A stretch of 37,828 bases of DNA from Asaia prunellae JCM 25354 (GCF_000613885.1 NZ_BAJV01000020.1:1-37828); one strand, 5' to 3'; shown: positions 13,959 to 22,960, counted from the first letter of the stretch. The notes: generated by a model from the letters alone, not told the origin. Numbers and translations are program-made.

Positions 13959-14803
13959 AGCTTCTGGATCTCCAGTCCGGGCCAGTAGAACGGGCTTTGG
14001 GTGTTGGTGAGTATTGCGGGGATGCCGAGTGTAGGGATTTGGGTATTGGCGGTTCTTATGGTGCCAAGGGCAGATTTGACCATGGCGACCACCGTAGGAG
14101 ATGCCTCTTGCCCATAAGAGGGCGATAACCTGGCCGCGAGACACCACATGATGGCGTCCCAGTATTCAGGAGGCAGGTTAATAGCGCTTGAGGCTGAAAG
14201 ATTCGCCGGAAGAGGCTGCTTGTACAGGATATGTATTTCCCACAGACCTGATTGAGGTATGGGCCAGATATACAACTCTCCCTGCTGAAACGCGGGGTTA
14301 TAGAAAGCCATAGACGGCCATGCACGCAGGGCTTTCATTCCTATTGATGCGTAATCTTCATAAGAAGGAATCAGCGTCAGATTATAGTCAAGCGGCTGAA
14401 CGCCTGCATCCAGCCCGTTAGTCGGCGTCAGGAAGTCCGCTCCGGAGAAATCAAGCGGGGAAAAATCACCATCCTGACTTAATGGGGCACCGTTGAGCCG
14501 CCTTGCGTATGCAGCTTCGATTTTGTCCGGCCTTGTCGGAACATCGATATCGCCGCCCGGACCAATGTAGTAAACGCTACTTCCTGTCGACTGGAATGAT
14601 GCGTCGGTCAGGTTTGGTACCAGCCAGCGGCGCCGTTGCCATTGAGCCAGCATCATATTCAAATGCCTGACCCCCGATATCATCCCCTGAGGGTCAGAAG
14701 TCATCCCCCCCGTGCCCACTCCGATCTGTTCAAGCGCCATGCCAACAAGGTCAGAGACAAGATATCCTTGTGCGCCGGGTGTGCCTTCAAGGTTTTCTGA
14801 CAT
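13955..14803 (-). CDS. gp4-like tail accessory / head completion protein
   Basis: P22 gp4 binds the portal ring and starts tail assembly. The N-terminal half (LVSDLVGMALEQIGVGTGG, ISGVRHLNMMLAQWQRRRWLVPNLTD) has the helical ring-protein pattern of this family. The protein (282 aa) is longer than P22 gp4 (166 aa), as in many relatives. It lies between the coat and gp10 positions, as expected. Its start overlaps the small gene 14787-14972 by 17 bases. Confidence 0.75.
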   Translation of the reverse strand: MSENLEGTPGAQGYLVSDLVGMALEQIGVGTGGMTSDPQGMISGVRHLNMMLAQWQRRRWLVPNLTDASFQSTGSSVYYIGPGGDIDVPTRPDKIEAAYARRLNGAPLSQDGDFSPLDFSGADFLTPTNGLDAGVQPLDYNLTLIPSYEDYASIGMKALRAWPSMAFYNPAFQQGELYIWPIPQSGLWEIHILYKQPLPANLSASSAINLPPEYWDAIMWCLAARLSPSYGQEASPTVVAMVKSALGTIRTANTQIPTLGIPAILTNTQSPFYWPGLEIQKL

Positions 14804-14972
14804 TGGGCAAGCGTCCTTTCGGTCGCATCACTGGCCTGGGGGGAAGAGCTTTGCCCTCTGGCTCGGCTTTCCCCTCAAAACGGGCGCGCACCTGCGCCTC
14901 CTGTTCTGCGTTCCTGACAGTCACGAACGTGAACCCGTCAGGCGCAGTGAGAGTATGAGGGTAGCGCGCCAC
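14787..14972 (-). CDS. Small protein between coat and gp4 genes
   Basis: A 61-aa protein: an N-terminal beta-like part (YPHTLTAPDGFTFVTVRNAEQEAQVRARFEG) followed by a Pro/Arg/Lys-rich tail. It starts two bases after the coat stop and overlaps the next start, so it is part of the late operon. No function known. It may be a minor head protein. Confidence 0.65.
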   Translation of the reverse strand: MARYPHTLTAPDGFTFVTVRNAEQEAQVRARFEGKAEPEGKALPPRPVMRPKGRLPNVRKP

Positions 14973-14974
14973 GA

Positions 14975-16285
14975 TCAGAACCCGTCATCCGTGGGAGACG
15001 GAACAACAACGCCCCAGTCAGGGCGCAGCATGGCCTTACCATAGAGCAGATCCATACGCGTTCCACGTACGTCCACCGGCCCGTCATAGTAGGTCAGTGT
15101 ACGCAGGCTGATGCCGTCCAGATTATCGCGGCCACAATCGATGGTTGCACCTGTGACCATTTCCAGATCAACCGTCGCAAGCGTCATCGCCTTCTTGTGG
15201 TAAATGAAGTTACGGCGCGTGACCTCGCCAGCCTTGCCAATCAGGTTGACCTTGGCACCGTTCGCCGGGGCAGAATCAACGGTCTGATAAAGTGCAGCAC
15301 TGCCGTCCGAATTGGGCGGGATCAGAGCGGGCATGATCGGAATGGAGGTCGCACCACTCGCCACATCCTGAGCAACCACGAATTGCATCGGGATAGCGCG
15401 GGACTGTTTCGTGATGCGGTTGACGCGGTTCACGCCGGTGATGGTGATGATATCGCCCGCTTTGAACCCACCATTTAGAGCGCTGACAGAAATCAGCGAC
15501 ATATGCGGCGAGGCTACGGAGCTGATGTTCGCGGACGGCACAACCTGCCCGGTCGGCGTGAACGAGTTGACTGCGCCCGTTGCAGTAGCCTGCCCATCAT
15601 AGGAGCCGGTTTCATGCACGATGACCGTGTTGTCCTGCATCCAGCCGGACACGCCAAGCAGACGCGAGCCCATGCGACCCGAACGGTTGATGTCCGAGAT
15701 CTCGCCAGCCGGGTTGAACATGCCCATCAGGCCCGCAACGGTGTCAGCCTCGGATAGAGGATCAAGGATGGCGTAACGGTTCGCCGCTTCGGCGTTACAC
15801 TCGGACAGTATCGCATTGGCGCGGAGCCAGGTGTTCGAGGATGGAACAATCGTATTGCCCTCTGAATCCACGTTCCGAACAAGGTTCGAGAACTGGAGCG
15901 AGAGCCCGATAAGATCAGCCGCGAGCGCACCGACCAGCACGTTCACAGACGGCGCAACATAACGCTCTGCGAAGCGGTCCACCTTCAGGGTACGGTCCTG
16001 CGTCGTGAACGAAAGCGAGGTGTTCCAGCGCTTGTCGATTACGAGGGGAATAGACCGCTCCTGCATACCCTGCGGATTTACGGTTGCACCCTCGATCGCC
16101 ACGTTATCGTTCGGCAGTCGGACGTTGACAGTATCGCCAATCTTGCCGCCATTCTGGGCGAACTGGTCCTGATAGGACCGATCGACATTCTGCACGAGAG
16201 AGTTCTGATTACGACGAAGGGCAAGGGCCATCCTCGTAATCATCTGGTTATTGATAATGCTGTTTGACACGGGGTTAGGTCTCAC
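14975..16285 (-). CDS. Major capsid protein, P22 coat (gp5) family
   Basis: The 436-aa protein matches the P22 coat size (430 aa) and pattern: NSIINNQMITRMALALRRNQNSLVQNVDRSYQDQFA at the N-terminus, then GDTVNVRLPND, an inserted beta domain in the middle and a C-terminal HK97-fold part (MVTGATIDCGRDNLDGISLRTLTYYDG). About 415 copies form the T=7 shell in P22. It follows the scaffold gene after a 149-base gap. Confidence 0.9.
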   Translation of the reverse strand: MRPNPVSNSIINNQMITRMALALRRNQNSLVQNVDRSYQDQFAQNGGKIGDTVNVRLPNDNVAIEGATVNPQGMQERSIPLVIDKRWNTSLSFTTQDRTLKVDRFAERYVAPSVNVLVGALAADLIGLSLQFSNLVRNVDSEGNTIVPSSNTWLRANAILSECNAEAANRYAILDPLSEADTVAGLMGMFNPAGEISDINRSGRMGSRLLGVSGWMQDNTVIVHETGSYDGQATATGAVNSFTPTGQVVPSANISSVASPHMSLISVSALNGGFKAGDIITITGVNRVNRITKQSRAIPMQFVVAQDVASGATSIPIMPALIPPNSDGSAALYQTVDSAPANGAKVNLIGKAGEVTRRNFIYHKKAMTLATVDLEMVTGATIDCGRDNLDGISLRTLTYYDGPVDVRGTRMDLLYGKAMLRPDWGVVVPSPTDDGF

Positions 16286-16383
16286 GCATGGCGCCTGTGC
16301 GCCTCGTGTCCCGCTCTCGGCTGTTGCCAGAACGTGCGCCGGTTACGACCGGAAACCACCCGTGGCTGTCGCGCCAGTCAGCG

Positions 16384-16403
16384 CCCGGTTATTCGATACC
16401 GGG
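16384..16403. repeat. Hairpin between scaffold and coat genes
   Basis: CCCGGT and ACCGGG pair around TATTCGAT in the 149-base gap between the scaffold stop and the coat ATG. No T-run follows on the minus strand, so it is not a classic terminator. A hairpin here might stabilise the coat mRNA after processing; this is inference. No promoter was recognised in the gap. Confidence 0.35.
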
Positions 16404-16434
16404 AAACGAACGGTTTATAGCCCCTCGGCTTCGT

Positions 16435-17316
16435 TCAACTGCGCTTGTTGAACATGGTGGCGAAATCCTCTGCCGACAAACCGTTGTCATACAGAGAACG
16501 TCCGCCAGTAACGGCGCGAGCCGAACCCGTGGCAGCGGCTACAGGAGCGGGCGTCCGGGAGATCTGAGGTGAGGGGCGAGGCGCGGGCGCTTCTGCCTGC
16601 TTTGCACTCATCTCGGCCTTGGTCAGCCCGTCCGCGAACTTCTGAAGCATCGCGTACTGTCTGCGCTCGGGAGCGTCGAACAGGGCGCTAGCTGCATCCG
16701 GATCGTTGGCCAAAGCATAGTACACTTCGCCGGGATTGGGCAATTCCGAAATATCGCGAATGATCTGCTGATGACCGGGGTTGTTGAAGTCGAGACCTGC
16801 CGTTTCAGCAAGACGCTCGGTCAATGGCTTTACTGCATCCCAGCCGTGCGTACCTGCCAGTGATTCTGCAACCTTGACCGTCACAGCACTGAAGTCTTCA
16901 AGCTGGCGCTGCTGGGCTGTTTGCGCCTCGATCCGGCTTCGTTCTTCCGCCCGGATCTGTTCTGGCGTCATCTCAGGCTGGCGCGGCTCTTCCTCACCGC
17001 GAGCAGCGGCAAGGGCGCGGCGATATTCTGCCAACTCCTGTTCGGCCTGCGCAGCACGCTCCTCGGCTTCGCGGCGCTTGGCCGTAATCGCTCCGATACG
17101 GCGCGAGAACCATGCGGGTTCTTCCGTCTTGCGTTCGGTCTGCGTCCCTTCGTTTTCAGCAGGAGTTCCCGGTGTGCCTGGTTCGTGGTGCGGCGTCTCC
17201 ACCTGCTTCGTTTCTGCCTGAGGGGCTTCCATCTGTCCTGGCTGCTGATCACTTCCGAAATCGATGCCAGTCAGGATATTGGTTTCCTCGGCAGGGGCTT
17301 GAATGGTCTCGCTCAT
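16435..17316 (-). CDS. Scaffolding protein, gp8-like
   Basis: A 293-aa acidic, Glu/Gln/Ala-rich protein with a long central helix (AKRREAEERAAQAEQELAEYRRALAAARGEEE). It sits between portal and coat genes, the place of P22 gene 8 (303 aa). Scaffold guides procapsid assembly and is then released. Sequence is poorly conserved in this class, so position, length and composition carry the call. The ATG overlaps the portal stop (ATGA). Confidence 0.8.
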   Translation of the reverse strand: MSETIQAPAEETNILTGIDFGSDQQPGQMEAPQAETKQVETPHHEPGTPGTPAENEGTQTERKTEEPAWFSRRIGAITAKRREAEERAAQAEQELAEYRRALAAARGEEEPRQPEMTPEQIRAEERSRIEAQTAQQRQLEDFSAVTVKVAESLAGTHGWDAVKPLTERLAETAGLDFNNPGHQQIIRDISELPNPGEVYYALANDPDAASALFDAPERRQYAMLQKFADGLTKAEMSAKQAEAPAPRPSPQISRTPAPVAAATGSARAVTGGRSLYDNGLSAEDFATMFNKRS

Positions 17317-19529
17317 ACGTCAACGGCTCCTGTGACAGGGTTTGGGGCGTGAATGAGGCCGCCCGGAGGGTTATTGGAAGGAAGGCGCTCAAGGTCGGCA
17401 GGTGGCCCACTCGGAAGCGATTCAGGCCCATGATATCCCTGTTCTGCGAGAACTTTTCTCACCAGAGCTTCAAGGACCGGGTGAAGCGATGCCGGATCTT
17501 CTGAGCCGATTGCGGCCATGCGATCAGTGTCCGCCTTATCTCGGCGCGTTTCTGCTTCCATCAGATCAGTGACTTGCTCGTGACGCTGCTTGTCGGCCCT
17601 TAGGGCAAAATCCTGGCTCTTGTCGTTCAGCTTCTGCTGTAGCTGCTGAATGATGCCTTGCATCTGCTGAATCTGCTGCTGTGCCTGCCCAAGGCGCGGG
17701 TCATCAGTCGCAGGCTTGAGGCGGTCGGCAATTTCGTCAGCAAGCGGAAAATCGGCTGCCTTGAAGAACAGATCACCGATCTGCTCCATGATCGCCGGGT
17801 TTGCCTGCAAAACCTGCATCAGGCTGTTGAATGTGTCCTGACGGCGCGTTGCGAAGGCTGGCCCTACATCGGCCTCAACGTCATATCTGCCAATCGTCGG
17901 ATTGATGGCGATGATCGCGCCCTCGATTGCAGCCCGCTGCTCAAACGTCATGCCCGGCTCTGCCTGTTGACCAGGCGGCAATTCAACTTGCGCAGCCTGT
18001 GGAGCCTGTGGGTCGACAACGGCGCTGGTCTGCGTTCCGTCTGCACCCATGACCTGCACAGCGCGTTGTGTGTCGTAAACGTAAGGAATGGCGTCAATCA
18101 GGATGCGCCCGGCAAGACGAAGCGCCATACCCTGATTGTCGGTGTAATGATAATTCGCCGTGTCGGACTGGCGCTGTCGCTCGTTGATAGCGCGGCCTGA
18201 CCTCTCGTTTCCTGGGGCGCCCATTTCCGCTTGATACTGGCCCGTGACCATCTGCATCTGGGAGTCAGACGCCTGCATCAGCGCGATATGCCCGGTTGAG
18301 CCGGTTGCAGGGTCGAGGCGCTGGGGCGGCGCTATCGGGCTGCTGTCGTCGGGATCAGTCGAGCGGTAGGGCAGATAAGCAGCGTTCGAAACGTTCGCGT
18401 TCGACCAATCGTTTTCGTATCCTTCGATTGCGCGCGCATCGACCAGCCATGGTGATTTTGTCTGAAGTGCCACGCTCTCAACCGAGGCCGACGCGCTGTA
18501 GTTATACATGCGCTGCGGGTCGAGCAGGGCACGCACGAGGCCGGAACGATCCAGCTTCCCATCGATCACGCTTTCCATGCCAATGACAGGCACAAGCGGG
18601 ACATACGTGAACACCGTATCGCCGCTTGATACGATCTTATCCCCGGCGATCAGAAAGAACTCGACATGTGGGCGCGTGATTGAGCGGCTTTGCGCCTGCA
18701 TTGAGCGGCAATATTCTACCGCCTCAGCAGGCATGACGCTTTCCCGCATGGGCTGGATTACTGTTGATCCGTCCTGCTGCGGTACAGGGACGGCCCAGAG
18801 CGTGTCCTTGCGCTCGCTGCGCCGGTAATACCGGAACACGCGCACCACATCCTTGCCCGCTTCCTGTCCTCGATAATCCGTGTTGCCAGCAATCGAGAGA
18901 GGCGCACCGGAAACGTCCTTGTGCGCCGGATAGAGCCGTTCAAACTCTGCTTTGGGCATTTCTTCAACGATCATGGCCCATTGCATGTCGCTGTGGTCAG
19001 GCTCCTGCGTGTTGGGGTCCGAGTAAACAGACCGTGGGTCAGGAACGCTCTTGATGTAGAAATCCTGGTCGAACGTGTCAGCACCGCGCACATAGTCGGT
19101 GACGATATGAAACCAGCCAATGCCCTGCCTGACCTGCCCCTGGATGGCGCACATATAGGCGTTCTGCTGGGCGTTGGACTGGTATTCGATATGCCTGATA
19201 ATGCCCTCGATCACGTCCGCGGCCTTGGCTGTTGAGCCAAAGCCGGTCGCGTTGACCTTGATGCCCATTTGCGATTGCCGGGCGTCGTTCTCAACCTGCA
19301 AGACATGCTGCGCCGTCTTGTTGATCGTCAGGCACGGGCGAGGGGAGCCGCCAAACGTGCCGGAACGCGCCTGATAAACGGCACTGTCCCACTGGTAGTG
19401 GTTGCGGGAATCTGCGTGGAAGAACCTCAGGTCATCGAGCGCATTTGTGCGCCAATTGGCTTCGAAAGCCTCTGCTGCCTCATACCGCTCTTTGACTTCC
19501 GCCAGGATGTCGTCCGTTCTTTCTTCCAT
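17313..19529 (-). CDS. Portal protein, P22 type
   Basis: The 738-aa protein (P22 gp1: 725 aa) forms the dodecameric DNA gate at one capsid vertex. Family features are FFHADSRNHYQWDSAVYQAR, RPCLTINKTAQHVLQVENDARQS near the start, IGWFHIVTDYVRG, and a C-terminal Gln-rich coiled coil (about 630-660), the barrel region of P22-like portals. The protein is uninterrupted. It lies 42 bases after the large terminase gene. Confidence 0.92.
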   Translation of the reverse strand: MEERTDDILAEVKERYEAAEAFEANWRTNALDDLRFFHADSRNHYQWDSAVYQARSGTFGGSPRPCLTINKTAQHVLQVENDARQSQMGIKVNATGFGSTAKAADVIEGIIRHIEYQSNAQQNAYMCAIQGQVRQGIGWFHIVTDYVRGADTFDQDFYIKSVPDPRSVYSDPNTQEPDHSDMQWAMIVEEMPKAEFERLYPAHKDVSGAPLSIAGNTDYRGQEAGKDVVRVFRYYRRSERKDTLWAVPVPQQDGSTVIQPMRESVMPAEAVEYCRSMQAQSRSITRPHVEFFLIAGDKIVSSGDTVFTYVPLVPVIGMESVIDGKLDRSGLVRALLDPQRMYNYSASASVESVALQTKSPWLVDARAIEGYENDWSNANVSNAAYLPYRSTDPDDSSPIAPPQRLDPATGSTGHIALMQASDSQMQMVTGQYQAEMGAPGNERSGRAINERQRQSDTANYHYTDNQGMALRLAGRILIDAIPYVYDTQRAVQVMGADGTQTSAVVDPQAPQAAQVELPPGQQAEPGMTFEQRAAIEGAIIAINPTIGRYDVEADVGPAFATRRQDTFNSLMQVLQANPAIMEQIGDLFFKAADFPLADEIADRLKPATDDPRLGQAQQQIQQMQGIIQQLQQKLNDKSQDFALRADKQRHEQVTDLMEAETRRDKADTDRMAAIGSEDPASLHPVLEALVRKVLAEQGYHGPESLPSGPPADLERLPSNNPPGGLIHAPNPVTGAVDV

Positions 19530-19571
19530 GGATACTTTATAGCATAGTGCATATTGTTCGGTACAGCGAAA

Positions 19572-20936
19572 TCAGAGCGCCGCCCAGCCAGACGGGCCGC
19601 CGATAACGGGCGAGGTTCTTGGCGCCTTCGGAGGGGGTATTTTCGTCCGCTCACGCAGCCCAACCGCGAGATAGCGGAACGCATCCGATCCATGCGAAGC
19701 CCAGTCATGCACGGGGGCAGCCTTGAATTGCGCCAGCTTATCGTTCCATTCGCGTCGATAATTCGTCAGACACTCGACGCCACGCTTGCATTTCACCTCA
19801 TCAAACCAGCACCGGGCGAGGAACAGGCGAACGGCATTGATTCCGTCATCCACACCGATCTGTGGCACGATCCGCACCTTGCGCCCGTTTGCTCGTGCGA
19901 TTTCCTCACGCGTCTTGCCGGTGCCCAGCTCGCGCGCTCTGGCATCGTGCGGAAACAGATCCTCCGCATACCGATATCCGCGCCCGTCAAGCCACTGGCA
20001 GTAGTGCGAAATCGCCTCGCCACTCGCCTCGTAATAATCGATCAGATGGATTTCACGTCCAACGATCTGGGCGCACCAGAGCGCCATACTGTCAGCAATA
20101 CCCAAGTCCCAGGCGACGTACACCGGCACCGATGGATCGTATGGCACACGGCACAAGCGCGGCTGCTCACCGCCTTTGACGGCGTCCATTTCCGCCTTGT
20201 AAATCGCCCCCGGAACGTCAAGCACATCCCACCTCCCATCAAGCAAGGCCCGGCGCTGCATTTCCGGCATGGTTGCGAGATTTGCCCGGTATTCAAGGTC
20301 TATGTACGGATTGTCAGTTACGCGAGCGCCGATAAAGCGCCGCCGCGTAGTGATCGTCTGTCCCTCAATCTCGACAGAGGAAGCCGAGCATGTGTCCCGC
20401 CCGTCATCAGGGATAGACCAGTATTGCTGCACCCATTTCGAGCCGATACCGCCCGGATTGCAGTTTGCCCGCATGAGCCGCTTGAGGTTCGTTCCTCGCA
20501 GTCGTGAGCGGAGGTATGTCCAAACGAAATCCGATGGGTATTGAGTCAATTCCTCAACACCGATCCACTGGAATTCCTCGCCTTGGAACTGGAATACATC
20601 GGCATCGCGTTCAGCATAGCCCATAATGATTTTGGCGCCGGACGGAAAGCGGAACTCGTGCTTCTGCTCGTTCCACGCCACGCCTTCCAATCCCTGAATG
20701 GACGGATACAGAGCCCGTGCACGGTCGATCACTTCACGTAACTGCTGATAGGACCGGCGAAGGATCAGGGCCTTGTAACGAGGCACCAGAGGCGCGTTCT
20801 GCCACAGTCCGAGAGCGTCCACGATGAATGCGTCTGTCTTCCCGCCACCAGCCGCACCGCCGTAAAGAACTTCCTCTTCCTCGGCTGCAAGAAAAACCTG
20901 CTGCCGGTCGGTTGGCGACCAGACAATGTTCGTCAC
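19572..20936 (-). CDS. Terminase large subunit
   Basis: The packaging motor and headful nuclease, 454 aa. The ATPase domain has Walker A GGAAGGGKT (residues 26-34) and a Walker-B-like hydrophobic run ending in two acids (WIGVEEL, Glu128/129). The C-terminal nuclease domain begins near VYVAWDLGIADS, whose Asp should bind metal. It overlaps the putative small subunit gene by ATGA and precedes the portal gene, the standard order. Confidence 0.92.
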   Translation of the reverse strand: MTNIVWSPTDRQQVFLAAEEEEVLYGGAAGGGKTDAFIVDALGLWQNAPLVPRYKALILRRSYQQLREVIDRARALYPSIQGLEGVAWNEQKHEFRFPSGAKIIMGYAERDADVFQFQGEEFQWIGVEELTQYPSDFVWTYLRSRLRGTNLKRLMRANCNPGGIGSKWVQQYWSIPDDGRDTCSASSVEIEGQTITTRRRFIGARVTDNPYIDLEYRANLATMPEMQRRALLDGRWDVLDVPGAIYKAEMDAVKGGEQPRLCRVPYDPSVPVYVAWDLGIADSMALWCAQIVGREIHLIDYYEASGEAISHYCQWLDGRGYRYAEDLFPHDARARELGTGKTREEIARANGRKVRIVPQIGVDDGINAVRLFLARCWFDEVKCKRGVECLTNYRREWNDKLAQFKAAPVHDWASHGSDAFRYLAVGLRERTKIPPPKAPRTSPVIGGPSGWAAL

Positions 20937-21250
20937 TTCGAGCCTTTAACGGGGAGGGCGATCACGCCAAGCGTTTGCACCTTGCCGTCCTCATCGACCT
21001 GCTGGAACTGCGCCGGGATCAGGCTTGCGACAACCTTCACATAGTCGCCCGGCTTCTCGACCCGCATGTCTTGGATTGCCTGAATGCCGTGCTCTTCGAA
21101 GTCAGCGTAGAGGGCTGCTACGAAGTTTTCTGACAGCTTGTTGCGCGTGCCTTTCGGGCGACCTGCCGGATTGCCGGATTGCCCGGGCTTGAACAGTCTT
21201 TTGCCAGCGCCTTTCTGTTTTTTTTCTGTAGGTTCAGATGGGTTCGCCAT
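20933..21250 (-). CDS. Probable small terminase subunit (DUF5681 protein)
   Basis: A 105-aa basic protein with the DUF5681 signature FKPGQSGNPAGRPKGTRNK near residue 20, followed by a helical region (FVAALYADFEEHGIQAIQDM). DUF5681 proteins often lie directly before the large terminase in alphaproteobacterial phages, which supports a role in recognising the packaging site. The ATG lies six bases after a good -10 box, so its mRNA is probably leaderless and this gene probably opens the late operon. Confidence 0.7.
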   Translation of the reverse strand: MANPSEPTEKKQKGAGKRLFKPGQSGNPAGRPKGTRNKLSENFVAALYADFEEHGIQAIQDMRVEKPGDYVKVVASLIPAQFQQVDEDGKVQTLGVIALPVKGSK

Positions 21251-21256
21251 GCCGAA

Positions 21257-21285
21257 ATCCTACCAGAAAGCGCCGTCCGGTACAA
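21257..21285 (-). promoter_or_regulatory. Candidate late promoter before the terminase genes
   Basis: On the minus strand TTGTAC (21285-21280), exactly 17 bases, then TAGGAT (21262-21257), preceded by TGG as an extended -10. The start codon follows six bases later. Caution: the -10 lies in a box that recurs near other starts (see repeats at 21259-22222), so part of the match may reflect a shared translation signal. Confidence 0.5.
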
Positions 21286-21444
21286 CGAAAACCGTCGGGA
21301 CTACGAGACGGAATCACCCTTCGAAGCTCTATGGTGTGCCTACGTTTCTGCGCCATTTGCGTGAGCAGAACTCCAAGTTGAATCATGTCCCTTGGCTGGC
21401 GAGCGTGTCCACAAGGTCTCGCCAGGTGGGGAAGGGTAGGCGGG

Positions 21445-21750
21445 TCACGGCGAACTATCCGCCCATTTCTTCGTCAGATGATCGCGCGCTCGACGCTCCC
21501 AATCCGCAAGATCGGCGTTGTATTGCTCAGCAACCCATAGTGCGATCGTTCCGCTTCGCGTGGCGCACTGCTTGTCCGGATGGCCATCATTCCAGCGTTC
21601 CACGAAATCATCGAACATACCCGACTGTTGCCATTCGTCCGGGTCGGTGGAAGCCGCCAGCCAGTTGTTCCGCCGGTCTATCTCGTCCATCTTTCGCGCT
21701 CGAACGCACAGGTCCAGGCCCTCGGACAGGAGTTTTTCTGCCGCATCCAT
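21445..21750 (-). CDS. Unknown protein, 101 aa
   Basis: A charged, Trp-rich helical protein (WLAASTDPDEWQQSGMFDDFVERWNDG, LWVAEQYNADLADWERRARDHL) without a known domain. The ATG at 21750 shares bases with the upstream stop and follows a strong purine tract. The 194 bases between its stop and the terminase gene hold only the late promoter candidate. It is the last gene of the early leftward cluster. Confidence 0.7.
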   Translation of the reverse strand: MDAAEKLLSEGLDLCVRARKMDEIDRRNNWLAASTDPDEWQQSGMFDDFVERWNDGHPDKQCATRSGTIALWVAEQYNADLADWERRARDHLTKKWADSSP

Positions 21751-21932
21751 CAAACCCCCTCCCTACCAGAAGCGCGGCTTGCCATGTTGCTCAAGACACG
21801 GACAAGCCACGCCAAGGAAAACCCCGCCACGCACGCCAGAAAAGCGGCGATCGGACCGATGAATGATGAGCTGAGCGTTGCAATAGCCGAACTCATCGTC
21901 ATTAGCGCCCACACTCTCGCGTTGTCAGACAT
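21750..21932 (-). CDS. Small membrane protein, 60 aa
   Basis: One or two hydrophobic stretches (about residues 7-45) with short polar ends. It is one of a run of tiny membrane proteins between the terminase and DnaB genes, each joined by a stop/start overlap or a 1-3 base gap and sharing start-site boxes. No function is recognised. Such phage proteins sometimes block superinfection or alter host membranes. Confidence 0.6.
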   Translation of the reverse strand: MSDNARVWALMTMSSAIATLSSSFIGPIAAFLACVAGFSLAWLVRVLSNMASRASGREGV

Positions 21933-21934
21933 GC

Positions 21935-22195
21935 CTAACCCCCATCCCTACCAGAAGCGCGGAAAACCTGCCCGTTGGCATGAACGTCAACTGTCCCGCA
22001 GTTCCGCATGATCACAACGACTTCACGCGGCGGCCTGATCGAGTAGGCGAGGGACCAGCAAACGAGAGCGGTTGCGAGCGCCACAAGGCCGCTGATCCAT
22101 TCCCCGCCGAATAGCATATTGGCCCCGGCAACGCAGGATACCGCAGCGGCAACGCCATAGAGACCGAATGCGCACCACTTGCCGAAATTCTTCAT
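21935..22195 (-). CDS. Small membrane protein, 86 aa
   Basis: Two hydrophobic segments (about residues 5-28 and 33-52) followed by a soluble tail (IRPPREVVVIMRNCGTVDVHANGQVFRASG). The ATG at 22195 was preferred to the long open stretch upstream, because it overlaps the preceding stop by ATGA and has GGGGGAGCGGAACG as a plausible ribosome site. Member of the small membrane gene cluster. Confidence 0.62.
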   Translation of the reverse strand: MKNFGKWCAFGLYGVAAAVSCVAGANMLFGGEWISGLVALATALVCWSLAYSIRPPREVVVIMRNCGTVDVHANGQVFRASGRDGG

Positions 22196-22595
22196 CGTTC
22201 CGCTCCCCCACCAGAAGCGCCCCGCGCCATTTTCCACAGCACGGCGATCAAGGCGCAGAAAGCCACAAAAGCCGGGCCGCAGGCCACCGATAGGGCTGAC
22301 CCATGGGAAAGGATCAAACATGCGGCGACCGATGCAACTGCGAGAGGGCAGAGAGAAAGGGGTATGACCTCTACCCAATTCAGAGCCGTTTTCCGCCCCG
22401 TACAGGGCGTTCCAATTTCCGGCGGTAAGTTTGTCGTCTCACGATCTTCACCGCCCTCAGCGGTCAACCTCGATGGTCTGGGAGGGGTGTTGGCGACAGG
22501 AGCGGCAATCAGGTGCGTCCGATCGACGCGCTTGTGCATGGGATGCTGAGATCGATCAGATCGGCATTCAGAGCCCGTTTCGTCGTTTCGCTCAT
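22192..22595 (-). CDS. Membrane protein, probably frameshifted
   Basis: A frame starting MSETTKRALNADLIDLSIP stops early (22509). The next frame carries on with MHKRVDRTHLIAAPVANTPP..., ending in two membrane segments and a basic tail (stop 22192). One lost C in the CCC(C) run at 22540-22542 would join them into a 134-aa protein, whose start overlaps the upstream stop by ATGA. Without that, the second part would have to start at ATG 22539, which lacks a ribosome site. Confidence 0.55.
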
Positions 22596-22596
22596 G
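22576..22596 (-). repeat. 21-bp exact repeat at two gene starts, copy 1
   Basis: Positions 22576-22596 and 22940-22960 are identical over 21 bases and cover the start codon and first codons (MSETTK) of two different membrane-protein genes. Partial copies occur at the starts at 22783 and 30237. This suggests duplication of a 5' cassette rather than of whole genes. Confidence 0.8.
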
Positions 22597-22783
22597 GCGC
22601 ACCTCCCGGAGTGAGAAGCACAAGGGCGGTCAGGAACCTTCTCTGCAACTCGTCTAGCGCCGTACCTGGGCGATCTCCGCCCCATGCGCTTGGGTTGTCT
22701 CTGAGCCATTTCTTCCGCTCCGACTGAGAGGCGGCGGCCCATGCGTCGGTGTTGAACGGGGATATTCCTGTTGTTTCGCTCAA
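22592..22783 (-). CDS. Unknown protein, 63 aa, TTG start
   Basis: A short protein, MSETTGISPFNTDAWAAASQ..., with a helical basic middle (SERKKWLRDNPSAWGG). The start codon is TTG at 22783, overlapping the upstream stop (TTGA). The N-terminal SETT is shared with two neighbouring genes. No domain recognised. Confidence 0.6.
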   Translation of the reverse strand: MSETTGISPFNTDAWAAASQSERKKWLRDNPSAWGGDRPGTALDELQRRFLTALVLLTPGGAP

Positions 22784-22959
22784 GATAAAATCTCCGCAGC
22801 AACTACGACAAACGTGATCGCAAGCCAGAAGAAAGCGCCCATCCATGCCCAATCTTCGCAACCCGCCCGAAGGGGCGCGACGGTGGCGCAGACCAGTATC
22901 CCAAGCCAGCAGGCAATAGCGCAAGCAATCAATGCCGCTCGTTTCGTCGTTTCGCTCAT
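22780..22959 (-). CDS. Small membrane protein, 59 aa
   Basis: MSETTKRAALIACAIACW...: two membrane segments (about 8-26 and 38-57) with Cys and Trp in between. I chose the ATG at 22959 because the same leader and first codons recur at 22595; an ATG at 23043 in the same frame, overlapping the end of dnaB, would add 28 residues. Confidence 0.58.
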   Translation of the reverse strand: MSETTKRAALIACAIACWLGILVCATVAPLRAGCEDWAWMGAFFWLAITFVVVAAEILS

Positions 22960-22960
22960 G
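22940..22960 (-). repeat. 21-bp exact repeat at two gene starts, copy 2
   Basis: Second copy of the repeat described at 22576-22596. It covers the start of the gene 22780-22959. The two copies are 364 bases apart in direct orientation. Confidence 0.8.

Larger units (their letters stand above)
21259..22222 (-). repeat. Four copies of a start-site box between small genes
   Basis: The plus-strand sequence CCTACCAGAAGCGCGG occurs at 21762-21777 and 21947-21962, with near copies at 21259-21275 and 22208-22222. On the minus strand it reads CCGCGCTTCTGGTAGG and stands 10-30 bases before a start codon each time, usually encoding the last residues of the upstream gene and followed by a purine-rich Shine-Dalgarno-like stretch. 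It looks like a shared gene-joining or translation module. Confidence 0.6.
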
